From assembly GCA_902459845.2 (NCBI GenBank), contig CABPSV020000090.1, positions 1,634-19,600 of the forward strand: a DNA stretch of 17,967 nucleotides, given 5' to 3'. The first letter of the stretch is position 1, and the number at the start of each line of letters is the position of its first letter. Both the position numbers and the translations under genes were made by a program. Of this stretch, positions 1 to 8,315 are shown piece by piece. Origin of the DNA: Hepatocystis sp. ex Piliocolobus tephrosceles (Eukaryota; Apicomplexa; Aconoidasida; Haemosporida; Plasmodiidae). The notes beneath the pieces were generated by a model, which had not been told where the DNA came from, made no database searches, and saw only the letters and a program-made list of their open reading frames with translations.

Positions 1-48
1 GTATATACATATCTATGTGTTTTTTTTTTTTTGTTTTTTTTTTTTTAG
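1..48 (+). other. 3' end of the last UTP18 intron
   Basis: The sequence is almost all T from 20 to 46 and ends in AG at 47-48, directly before the coding exon. This is a polypyrimidine tract and 3' splice site. The ATG at 17 is in frame but would add a poly-Phe leader, so it is intron sequence and not a start codon. Confidence 0.75.
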
Positions 49-748
49 AGTTGTTTATAAAAGCAGAATTCATGGAATACCTAATCAATGTGTTCCTCAA
101 AAAATAAAATTTTATAAACAACATAACAAAGAAGAATATACGAAAAATACCAATTCATTTATGTATTCTTTATCATTTACTAATTCTGGTAAAATAAATA
201 TTTATGATAGTAGGTGTACTGAAGTTGTTAAGTCGTTTAATATGGATAATGATTATATAGGTATGGATTTTCATAAAAATACTAATAGTTTATTTTCAAT
301 AGATAATAAAGGTTATTTATATAATTGGTGTTTAAATACAAACAAACTAAAAAAGAAAATAATAGATAATTATACAGTTTTTCCGACTTTATTAAATGTA
401 TCTAATTCCTATTTAGTCACTTGCTCATTTAATGGTTTTTTGAATTTATATGATGTAAACAATTTAGACATGCCTATAAAATCATTTAAAAATTTAACTC
501 ATAGTATTACTGAAGCAGTTTTTAGTCCTTCAAATGATCACCTTTTATATTTAACACCTTATTGTAAAAATGGTGTCAGATTAATAAATTTAAAAAAAAA
601 ATATGTATATTGTAACATACCATGGTTTCAGTCTGAAATATCCTATAATATTCATTGTGCTAATTTTTTTAACAGTGGAAATAGTATGCTTACTGCTGCT
701 CGTCAAAATTTATTTTATGTGTATAATATACTACCTTCAGAGTTTTAA
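49..748 (+). CDS. UTP18: UTP18-like WD40 protein, 3'-terminal exon (5' part outside window)
   Basis: Coding starts just after a T-rich tract ending in TTTTTTAG (AG at 47-48). The first base, A at 49, is the third base of a split codon, followed by VVYKSRIHG. The exon encodes about 232 residues and ends in TAA. It contains several degenerate WD40 blades, for example SLSFTNSGKINIYD, SIDNKGYLYNW and SFNGFLNLYDV. The last third resembles the C-terminus of UTP18: a 'GVRLINL' strand matches the 'AVRLVHL' segment I recall from the human protein, and the product ends PSEF where human UTP18 ends in a similar S-D-F. UTP18 is a nucleolar subunit of the UTP-B complex in the SSU processome, which processes 18S pre-rRNA. 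Earlier exons lie left of the window. Another WD40 protein cannot be fully excluded because the blades are weak. Confidence 0.72.
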
Positions 749-1034
749 AAAAAAAAAAAAAATAAAAATAAAAAAAAAATAAAATATTAAATTTATTTAC
801 TTTTAATACGTAATATATTACCCAGCTAAACACATACTATACTTTGTTTTATTTTATTATATTTTTTTGTTTTGTACTTCTAATTTTGGCCATTATTTAC
901 TTTTATTTTTGTAGCACATTTATGTATATATGTATATTCATGTTTTATAATTTATAATTAAAAACACCATAATTTCCAATTAAAAACAAAATAATTTCTA
1001 ATTAAAACACATAAAAAATATACATACCCCATAT

Positions 1035-1038
<4 letters not shown>

Positions 1039-1085
<47 letters not shown>
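1039..1085. repeat. (TA)n microsatellite
   Basis: A near-perfect 47-nt TA run downstream of UTP18. Similar runs occur at 1361-1396, 2376-2407, 4359-4392, around 5280-5301 and around 12738-12766, all in non-coding DNA. They mark intergenic sequence and are expected to vary in length between isolates. Confidence 0.9.
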
Positions 1086-1087
<2 letters not shown>

Positions 1088-1358
1088 TTATATGTCTATG
1101 TATATACACGCATGTATGATTTATATACATAATGGATAAAAGGTAAAAACTAAAAATTAAAAACTAAAAACGCAAGTTACAGTACTGTTCATCATAAAAG
1201 TTGATACAGAACATGTAAGAAAAAAAAAACACATATAATATACATATATATGTAGTTCTTAATAAAACAATTGTAAATGTTTTTGTCAAATTATATTTAA
1301 TTAAAATAGTTTTTTTTTTTTTTGCTTTATTTATAAATAAACATTTGTACATTCGTAC

Positions 1359-1400
<42 letters not shown>

Positions 1401-1493
1401 ATATGTAAGTTATATGCATGTATGTTAATAACTTTAAAAATAAAGAAAAAAAAAAAAAAAAGTCGTATCATGGCTTAAAAACTGTGTGTTACA

Positions 1494-1524
<31 letters not shown>

Positions 1525-1991
1525 GACAGTGTTGTGGATTCGTTACATAATTTAAATTGGTCTATTATTTACATTTTAAAAGTTAAAAAAAAAAAAAAAA
1601 AAAAAAAAAACTTTATTTCAAAGCTTTACCATGGTTGTTTTAACTATATAAAATAAAAAATTGTCGAAATTTGTTTCTAATAATGGTTAAATATATATTT
1701 TGTATTTTTATTCTCTTTTATATAAACACAATAATTTTAGAGAACATCTTTTTATTTGTATTTTCTATATTTCAATTTATTTTATTATGTTAAAAAGTAA
1801 AAATATACTTTTACATTTTTTATGTTTTAATAGGCTGAATCTTTAATAATGTATAGAGAGTAAAATGTATATTTCGCTTTGTGTATGTACTGTATATATA
1901 TATATATATATATATGTATATGTGTGTATCTTTTTTTTTTTTTTATTTGATTGTTCCTTGTTGTGTGTAAAAAGTAAAAACAAAAATTTAA

Positions 1992-1999
1992 TGCATGCA
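1992..1999. promoter_or_regulatory. TGCATGCA palindrome, possible ApiAP2 site
   Basis: An exact TGCATGCA palindrome lies about 770 bp upstream of the ASF1 start. This octamer is the published preferred site of one Plasmodium ApiAP2 factor (PF14_0633, also called AP2-EXP). I see only this one exact copy in the window. Use of the site here is inference; in such A+T-rich DNA an eight-base match with four G/C bases is uncommon but can occur by chance. Confidence 0.35.
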
Positions 2000-2371
2000 T
2001 TTATCACAATTTTTTATTTTTATTTTTATTTTATTTTATTTTTTTTATTTTTTTTTTATTTTTTCATTTATTTTTTTTTTTTATTTAAACTTTAAATATT
2101 TTATTTTATAATAAAACATTTATAAATTATTTAACATATATTTTTTAATCAGGAACACTTTATTACATTTAAAAAAAAAAAAAAAAAAAAAAATACATAC
2201 ATACATACATACTACATACATGCATATACAAACATACATCATATATATATATACATACATACATACATACATTTGTGCGTGTTTATTTTTTAACTCATTT
2301 TTATACTAACAGCGCTTTTTATTTTTAACATATTTTATTTTTTTCAATCAGCTTTCGTAATTTATTTTTCG

Positions 2372-2415
<44 letters not shown>

Positions 2416-2769
2416 TGGCGCATAAATAAATTCACTGGATTTTTTGAATTTTTTTTAAATTTTATGAATTTTTTATTTTATCATATAAATATAAAAAAAT
2501 ACATATATATACATATCACATATGCATATATTATTTATGTAATTTTTTTTTTTTTTTTTTTTAAACATGTTTAATTTTTAATTTATTCGTATTTTTCTTC
2601 TAAAGCTTTGCTAAATTACAAAAAAAAAAAAAAAATAATATCTCTTTTTTTTTTTTATATCTTATTAAACATATATACTTTATTTCGATATAATTTTTAT
2701 TTTTTTTTAAATTTACGCGTAATATATATATAAATAAATACATATAGAAAGTAAAAAAAAAAAAAAAAA

Positions 2770-3026
2770 ATGTCAGAAGTAAATGTAACAAAAGTAGTAG
2801 TAAATAATCCTATTTGCGACATTTTAGACCCGTTTGTTTTTACGATTGAATTTGAAGCTCTAAATAAATTAGAAGCTGATTTGGAATGGAAAATATTTTA
2901 TATTTCTGCCGTTAATAATGAAGAAGAAAATAATGACGACATTGAGTTAGACAATATTTTTTTGGGTCCGATAGAAAGAGGAGTCATGATGTTCGATTAT
3001 GCAGTTAATCCTCCTGATTACAACAA

Positions 3027-3080
<54 letters not shown>

Positions 3081-3816
3081 ATAAACATATATACACATAT
3101 AAACATATATACATATATATACACATATATACATATATACATATATACATATTGTTTATGCGCATTTATATTATTATTATTATTATTTTTTTTTTTTTTA
3201 TTTATTTTATTTTTTTTTTTTTTATATATTTTATTTTTTTTTTTTTTAGATGGATGCTGATAGAGTGTTAGGATTACAAGCTATTTTAATATCGGCTAAC
3301 TATAAAGAAAAAGAATTTATTCGAATAGCCTATTACATGAATGCTTTTTATAAAGATATTGAATTAAGAGAAAAACCACCACTTATTCCACAATATGATA
3401 AAATATGTAGACATATTTTTGTTGATAATCCTAGAATAGTAAAATTTAGTATACCTTGGGATTCAACTGAAAAAGATGAATTCAAAGAATTCGATAAGGA
3501 AAATGAAAAAATTGAATTATTAAACAACACATTGACTAAAGATGAAAATGACCCCACTGTAAATGTAGTTACTGGATATACTGATGAAAATAATAATAAT
3601 ATACCACTAAATACTAATATAAGTGATAATAATAATGGTAATAATAATAATAATATGAATTATAATGGTAATATATCACTTAATTGTGATTATTTATATA
3701 ATAATATGACCCAACAGTCATATATAGAAAACAACAATATATCAAATAACTTAGATGCTTATGAAATAATTAATGCAAATATAAAAGGAATTAGTAAAAT
3801 TACCATAGACAATTAA
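2770..3816 (+). CDS. ASF1: Histone chaperone ASF1 (two exons: 2770-3027, 3250-3816)
   Basis: ASF1 binds H3-H4 dimers in the nucleus and hands them to assembly factors during replication and repair. Exon 1 gives 86 residues and exon 2 gives 188, joined in phase 0 at DYNN|MDADRV, for 274 in all. Family landmarks are clear: MSEVNVTKVVVNNP at the N-terminus, DPFVFTIEFE, LEADLEWKIFYI (residues 34-45), LGPIERGVMMF (65-75), then KEKEFIRIAYYMN (105-117) and LREKPPLIPQYDKI. The immunoglobulin-like core ends near residue 155 at NPRIVKFSIPWD. The rest is an acidic and Asn-rich tail, longer than in human ASF1. The H3-contact Arg108 of human ASF1A is kept as R111, while the position of human V94 is A97. 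The start is preceded by a poly(A) leader, as usual in this genus. The gene converges with the haem lyase gene. Confidence 0.95.
3028..3249 (+). other. ASF1 intron
   Basis: 222-nt GT-AG intron. The donor AAT|GTA is followed at once by an unbroken run of 49 A (3030-3078). Then come TATACATA-type repeats and a T-rich tract ending TTTTTTTAG. Read-through would produce a poly-Lys tail; splicing restores a clean ASF1 alignment, which fixes both ends. Confidence 0.92.
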
Positions 3817-4324
3817 AATAAAAAAAAAAAGATATAAAATAAAGTTATTACTATTAGTTGTTTTATTTATTTTATTTTTTCTTTTTTTTTATATTATTTT
3901 ATTTTTTTATTTTATTTTATTTTATTTTATTTTTTTTTTTTTTATGTAAAATTTTTATGTTTTTACCATATTAATGTTATTAGTTGTATGTTGTACATAT
4001 ATGTATATGTACATTTTAAATATATAATCTTATACCCATGTATGTATATATACCCTTACGTTATCATACTAATATATTATTATATGTTTACGCGGTTTAA
4101 CTTAAATACATATTTTTTTTTTTAAAGATGTACACTATACAATATATATATGTTCATGTGTAACAATTATTTTTTTCTTACCATAGTGATTTTTTTTTTT
4201 CGAATATTTATGTCAATATATATGTCAATATATATGTCCATATATGAAGTGATTTATGAATGGCGTTACAAAAAATATTACTACATGAAAATATAGTTGT
4301 CAATTGTAATAGTTTGTTAATTTG

Positions 4325-4396
<72 letters not shown>

Positions 4397-4647
4397 GCAT
4401 TATATTTTATGTACATATGTAGGTGTACATATTAGCTAGAATATATATGCAACTTTTTTAATATATATGTATATATTAAGTATGCATAAATATTCGAAAA
4501 AATTAACACGAAATTATTGTATTTTTTCACACGTACACCATATACACATATATATATATATTTTTTTAATTTATAGATGATAAAAAATAATATACAAAAA
4601 ATACAAAGACTTTTAAAAAATTATTTTGTAAAGCAAATTGTTTTGGA

Positions 4648-4681
<34 letters not shown>

Positions 4682-5266
4682 GCTAACATTTAAATGTGTA
4701 AACGCTTAAATACGTAAACATGTATGTACACATAAACAAATAATATAGATACTAAAAGAATTAAAATCTTTATCACCACTATACATATGAACATATATTT
4801 TTTTCTTTTAATATATATATATATATATATACATTCTTCATAATGTAAAAGTTTGAAATGGATATGCATTAAAATGAAAACATTTTAAAACACGCGTAAA
4901 TTAAACAAATTTTTAAAAAAAGAAAACACACACGTTTATATGTATGTATATATATATATATATATAGATAGATAGATGTATGGATAGGTTGATATAGGTA
5001 TGCACCGTTTTTTTTTTATTTTTTTCTTTTTTTTTTCATTTTTTTAATTAATCATTTTAAAGCTGTGAAATTATTGTTTTAATCCGATAAGAGTATTTAT
5101 GTATTTTGTTATAACATAATTTTTTCTTTTCTAATATAGCTTCTTCAACAATTAAAACATGCTCACATATAAGATTATTTTATTATACATACGAATGGGT
5201 GAACATAGTTTTTTACAACAGCATGAAACAAGTAATATACGTGCTGGTGTTTAAACGTGTACATGT

Positions 5267-5305
<39 letters not shown>

Positions 5306-5742
5306 TTGCATATCAATTAAAGAATTAAATTAAAAAATTATGCTCTTAAAATTTAGAAATGTGTCTATACAATATATTCCTATCTACACGTGTATATCCT
5401 AAATTTTCAATAAAGTTCTATATTTTCATAATTTTCATATTTTTTTTTTTTTTTTTTTTTTTTTGGGACTTAAACAAAATGGAATTGATATATTACATTT
5501 AAATCATTTTGCTGTCCCTACCTTTCTTTTCCATTCCTTTTTTTTTTTTTTTTTTAAATGTTATAACAAAAAAAAAATTAAAATATAATAAAAAAAAATC
5601 GTAATTAAATTTTACTCTACCAATATTTTTTTATTGTTGCTAATTTTTTTTTTTTTTTTTTTTTTTTAATAATAACATAATATAATGCAAATTAAATCAA
5701 CTTTTTTATAGTGCAAATTAAATCAATTTTTACGTATTTACA
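3817..5742. other. Convergent intergenic region between ASF1 and the haem lyase gene
   Basis: About 1.9 kb between two facing stop codons, so it should contain both 3' UTRs and no promoter is required. I see no open frame with non-repetitive composition on either strand, no tRNA-like fold and no snoRNA boxes I could defend. Repeats include T27 at 4327-4353, (TA)n at 4359-4392, A27 around 4653-4679, GATA steps near 4967-4978 and several T20+ tracts at 5440-5660. The stretch 5040-5250 is the least repetitive part but has no coding signal. Confidence 0.6.
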
Positions 5743-6435
5743 TCATTTATACAATTTATCTTTTTTTATATGCTTAAAATAAAATTCATAAAAGGGATAA
5801 CGTATTATATCCCATAAATTAGAGAAGGAATTAATTGCCGGTCTAACATCAATATAAATCTGTGAATATAATAAAAAAAAAAAAAATAGAATAATATAAT
5901 ATAAATAAATGCTTTTTAATTGAGTTTTTTTTTTTTTTTATTTACACTGTGGTTATTAGTGTAACTGCTTCTATAAATGCTAATATAATTTTTGTTTTTA
6001 CTTCCCTTATATATATATATTTATGTAATTTTTATGTGTAAATATAAATATATGTCTATGCACAATAGGAGCCTCATATTTATAGATATGCACAAAAAAT
6101 ATATAAACACAAGAGTAAATATTAAAAGAATATACATCTGACACATACATATATATATATGTTTTTTTTTTTAATTTACATGTTTGTCATCATTTGTAGA
6201 TTCATCATTATAATAATCCAAAATATACTTTACTTCGGTTCCGCATCTATTAATATACCAATCATGTCTATCGAATGGTCGCCCTAATCTGATAATCATA
6301 TTAAAAAATAAAACATTATTTTATATTTTTGTGAAAACAGTTACATAAGCAATATTATAAACACATGAACAACGTTCCATCATTACAGTACAAACACGAA
6401 CATAAACATATTAGCTTTTATTTCATTTATTAGCA

Positions 6436-6468
<33 letters not shown>

Positions 6469-6649
6469 CCTTGAAAAAATACTCCTAAATCTCGCCTTCA
6501 ATGATAAATCATCAAATCTCCCAACAAATCTTTGCAAAGTCACATGATCGCATCTTCTGTACATAATTAAATACATAATATGTACATACAAATAAATGAA
6601 AAATATATAAATATTATTTTATATTTGTAACATCACATACACAGTACTG

Positions 6650-6700
<51 letters not shown>

Positions 6701-7155
6701 TACACGAACACACCATATAGGTACATACATTTAACAATAAGTATAAATTAATAAATAGAATGGTAAATATAATAGTAAATAGAATGGTAAATATAATAGT
6801 AAATAGAATGGTAAATATAATAGTAAATAGAATGGTAAATATAATAGTAAATAGAATGATAAATAGAATAATACATACTTTTTATGGAGGTGTTCATATT
6901 TTAGTATATGTTTCCAAGATTCTTCATTAACTTCATTATGTACACTAACGACTGCATCGATATATTCTTTGTCTATTTCTTTATTCTTTCTTATTAATGA
7001 ATTATAAAATTGTTGTGGTGAGGGATATAACCAATATTCATTTTTATTTTTAGGAATGGATGAACTATCTCTTTTTTTATTTAATGAAACGATATCATCT
7101 TTTTCTAACGAGTAATTAGGAATATTAGGCATCATATTTCTTTCATTAATTTCTG

Positions 7156-7207
<52 letters not shown>

Positions 7208-7413
7208 ATAGTGACACATAAAACTGTTAGATAATATATAAATAACAATTTTTTTAAAAACTTTTTCATATAATTTTTCCTTCCTTTTTTTTACATGTAT
7301 ATATATTTACCATTTTCCATTATTTCTATATTTTTATAATTTTTTGACAGTGAAGGACATTTTGATATTTTGTCTTTTTCTTCAATGTTGTTTGTTCTAC
7401 CCAAGTTCAACAT
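5743..7413 (-). CDS. HCCS: Holocytochrome c-type synthase (cytochrome c/c1 haem lyase), five exons
   Basis: This enzyme attaches haem to the CXXCH cysteines of apocytochrome c or c1 in the mitochondrial intermembrane space. Exons in coding order are 7413-7311, 7152-6879, 6556-6470, 6288-6180 and 5859-5743. All junctions are GT-AG and stay in phase, giving 229 residues and a TGA stop. Landmarks: a Cys-Pro motif at 19-20, MPNIPN (42-47), [14 protein letters not shown] (77-90), [12 protein letters not shown] (103-114, H106 matching the haem-ligand His of the family), the [14 protein letters not shown] block, then [23 protein letters not shown] (159-181) and IYIDVRPA (192-199). The length is close to the usual size for the family. 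Plasmodium is known to have separate enzymes for c and c1, and I cannot tell which this is. It is transcribed away from the G10 tract at 7702 and converges with ASF1. Confidence 0.94.
5860..6179 (-). other. Haem lyase intron 4
   Basis: 320-nt intron. The donor is CAT|GTAAAT and the acceptor is TTCACAG|ATTTAT, phase 0 between H191 and I192. Splicing joins the DYYND region to the DVRPA block, as the family alignment needs. It contains only T/A tracts and short TA runs. Confidence 0.9.
6289..6469 (-). other. Haem lyase intron 3
   Basis: 181-nt intron. The donor CAAG|GTTCTA is non-consensus after GT, and the acceptor is TTATCAG|ATTAGG. The split Arg codon (R155) is rebuilt. A (TA)n run lies right next to the donor. 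Confidence 0.88.
6557..6878 (-). other. Haem lyase intron 2, with minisatellite and T48 tract
   Basis: 322-nt intron with donor AAAAA|GTATGT and acceptor TGTACAG|AAGATG, rebuilding Lys126. In the coding sense it starts with a 24-bp minisatellite (6753-6870 on the + strand) and later has an unbroken run of 48 T (6650-6697 on the + strand). Reading through it would add a repeating LPFYLLLY peptide, which is an artefact. Confidence 0.9.
6753..6870. repeat. 24-bp minisatellite in haem lyase intron 2
   Basis: Four near-perfect tandem copies of a 24-bp unit beginning AAATAGAATGGTAAATATAA, followed by a degenerate copy with GAATGATAAATAGAATA. The array abuts the 5' splice site of the intron. Because the unit is a multiple of three and has no stop in one frame, it looks coding, but it lies outside the conserved haem lyase blocks. 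Confidence 0.9.
7153..7310 (-). other. Haem lyase intron 1, with T48 polypyrimidine tract
   Basis: 158-nt intron with donor AATG|GTAAAT and acceptor TTTATCAG|AAATTAA, rebuilding Glu35 from G+AA. In the coding sense 48 consecutive T (7158-7205 as A on the + strand) end a few bases before the CAG acceptor. Confidence 0.88.
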
Positions 7414-7701
7414 TTTTTTTTTTTTTATTGCACTTTTATTATATATACATATATATATATATATATAAAGTTTTATATATATAAAGTTACATATATGTAT
7501 ATGTATATATGTGTAACAAGTGTTATTTAAAAAAATATTTTGATTTTTAATGTGTTCTTTGACACAAAATGCCCAAATTATTATGATTTTTCGTTTATGT
7601 TAACGATGTTAACTTTTTTATATTTTTTTAAGATTTATGTTTTTTTTTATAAGTCGTAATATATCGCATCATAAAGACTTTTATATAAAAAGAGAAGAGA
7701 T

Positions 7702-7717
7702 GGGGGGGGGGAAGGGG
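7702..7717 (+). other. Isolated G10-AA-G4 tract
   Basis: Ten consecutive G, then AA, then GGGG, about 290 bp upstream of the haem lyase ATG and on the strand opposite to that gene's sense. It is the only G run longer than four bases in the window. It could form at most a two-quartet G-quadruplex within this stretch, because four separate G3 runs are not available. Confidence 0.6.
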
Positions 7718-7748
7718 TATAAGTTTAATAGCTTCGTAAATTTGAAAA

Positions 7749-7805
7749 GATGTTTAAAGTTAAAAAAGATGTTTAAAGTTAAAACAGATGTTTAAAGTTA
7801 AAATA
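7749..7805. repeat. Three 19-bp tandem copies
   Basis: GATGTTTAAAGTTAAAA plus two variable bases occurs three times in direct succession, starting at 7749, 7768 and 7787. It lies in non-coding DNA upstream of the haem lyase gene. Confidence 0.85.
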
Positions 7806-7890
7806 AAAATAGTTATTTTTTTAAATTGAAAAAAAAAAATGAAAAAATGCGAACAAATGGTGTATCAGGAAAAATATAAAAAGAAACAAG

Positions 7891-7958
7891 CAAATAAATG
7901 AACAAACAAATAAATGAACAAGCAAATAAATGAACAAGCAAATAAATGAACAAATAAA
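7891..7958. repeat. Four 16-bp tandem copies
   Basis: The unit CAAATAAATGAACAA(A/G) repeats at 7891, 7907, 7923 and 7939 with a trailing partial copy. It is simple non-coding satellite DNA in the likely 3' UTR of the 1521-residue gene. Confidence 0.85.
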
Positions 7959-8120
7959 TAAAAAAGAAAAAAAAAGAAAAAAAGAAAATAATTAAATGAA
8001 ATAAACAAAAAAAAAAAAAAAAAAAAAAAAAGGAAAAGTGAGTAACTTTAGCAAGGAAACAAATAAAAAGTATATTAATTTATATTATTAGTAAAAAAAA
8101 AAAAAAAAAAAAAAAAAAAG

Positions 8121-8315
8121 TTACGTAACGTTTTGGTTTTTTTTTTTTTTTTTATTAAATAATATTTCTATATTTTTATCCTTACAATAAGATACTAAAA
8201 TTTCCCTATTAATATTTAATTTACAATCTATTAAATGTTTTTTTAATATATTATATTCTATTTTTTTTTCATTATTTATATTTTCATAGATGGCATCATT
8301 AATAGTTATAGCTTC
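8121..8315 (-). other. SLX4 C-terminal (SLX1-binding) domain-like region
   Basis: Residues about 1458-1521 of the large protein. The pattern is a helix (ITINDAIYENI), a helix with LKKHLIDCKL, then REILVSYCKDKNIEILF and a Lys-rich tail. SLX4 family members end in a compact helical domain with L-x2-L-x6-L-x(n)-LLxFLDxxxIxF, followed by a basic tail. Spacing and hydrophobic pattern agree; identity is low. The match is by eye. Confidence 0.5.

Larger units (their letters stand above)
749..2769. other. Intergenic region: UTP18 3' UTR and ASF1 promoter
   Basis: About 2 kb with no believable gene. Just past the UTP18 stop there is an A-rich tail. The region then holds (TA)n at 1039-1085 and 1361-1396, T28 at 1494-1521, A25-type tracts near 1586-1610 and 2170-2192, CATA repeats around 2193-2275, and (TA)n at 2376-2407. 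Small open frames here are runs of Phe, Tyr, Ile and Lys produced by these tracts. The only motif I would single out is the palindrome TGCATGCA at 1992-1999. The 3' part should contain the ASF1 5' UTR, with an A-rich context right up to the ATG. Confidence 0.7.
7414..8120. other. Promoter and 5' UTR region of the haem lyase gene, 3' UTR of the large gene
   Basis: 707 bp between two minus-strand genes in tandem. It holds (TA)n near 7441-7465, a G10-AA-G4 tract (7702-7717), three 19-bp copies (7749-7805), four 16-bp copies (7891-7958), A-rich DNA, and A27 at 8093-8119 abutting the stop of the large gene. No coding signal is seen. Confidence 0.7.

Noticed and set aside
1494..1526. T28 followed by ATAG as a 3' splice site of a hidden exon
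   Set aside because: Looks like an acceptor, but no open frame of normal composition follows; at most a UTR intron.
1865..2095. 76-residue plus-strand Tyr/Ile/Phe-rich frame in the ASF1 upstream region
   Set aside because: Built from TA and T tracts; no ordered sequence.
2600..2791. 63-residue minus-strand frame overlapping the ASF1 start
   Set aside because: Poly-Phe and poly-Lys runs from homopolymers, antisense to the ASF1 leader.
6753..6870. Possible CRISPR-like or coding repeat
   Set aside because: Units are directly adjacent with no spacers, inside a eukaryotic intron bounded by conserved haem lyase exons.
7702..7717. Stable three-quartet G-quadruplex
   Set aside because: G10 plus G4 cannot supply four separate G3 runs with loops; only a two-quartet form is possible from this stretch.
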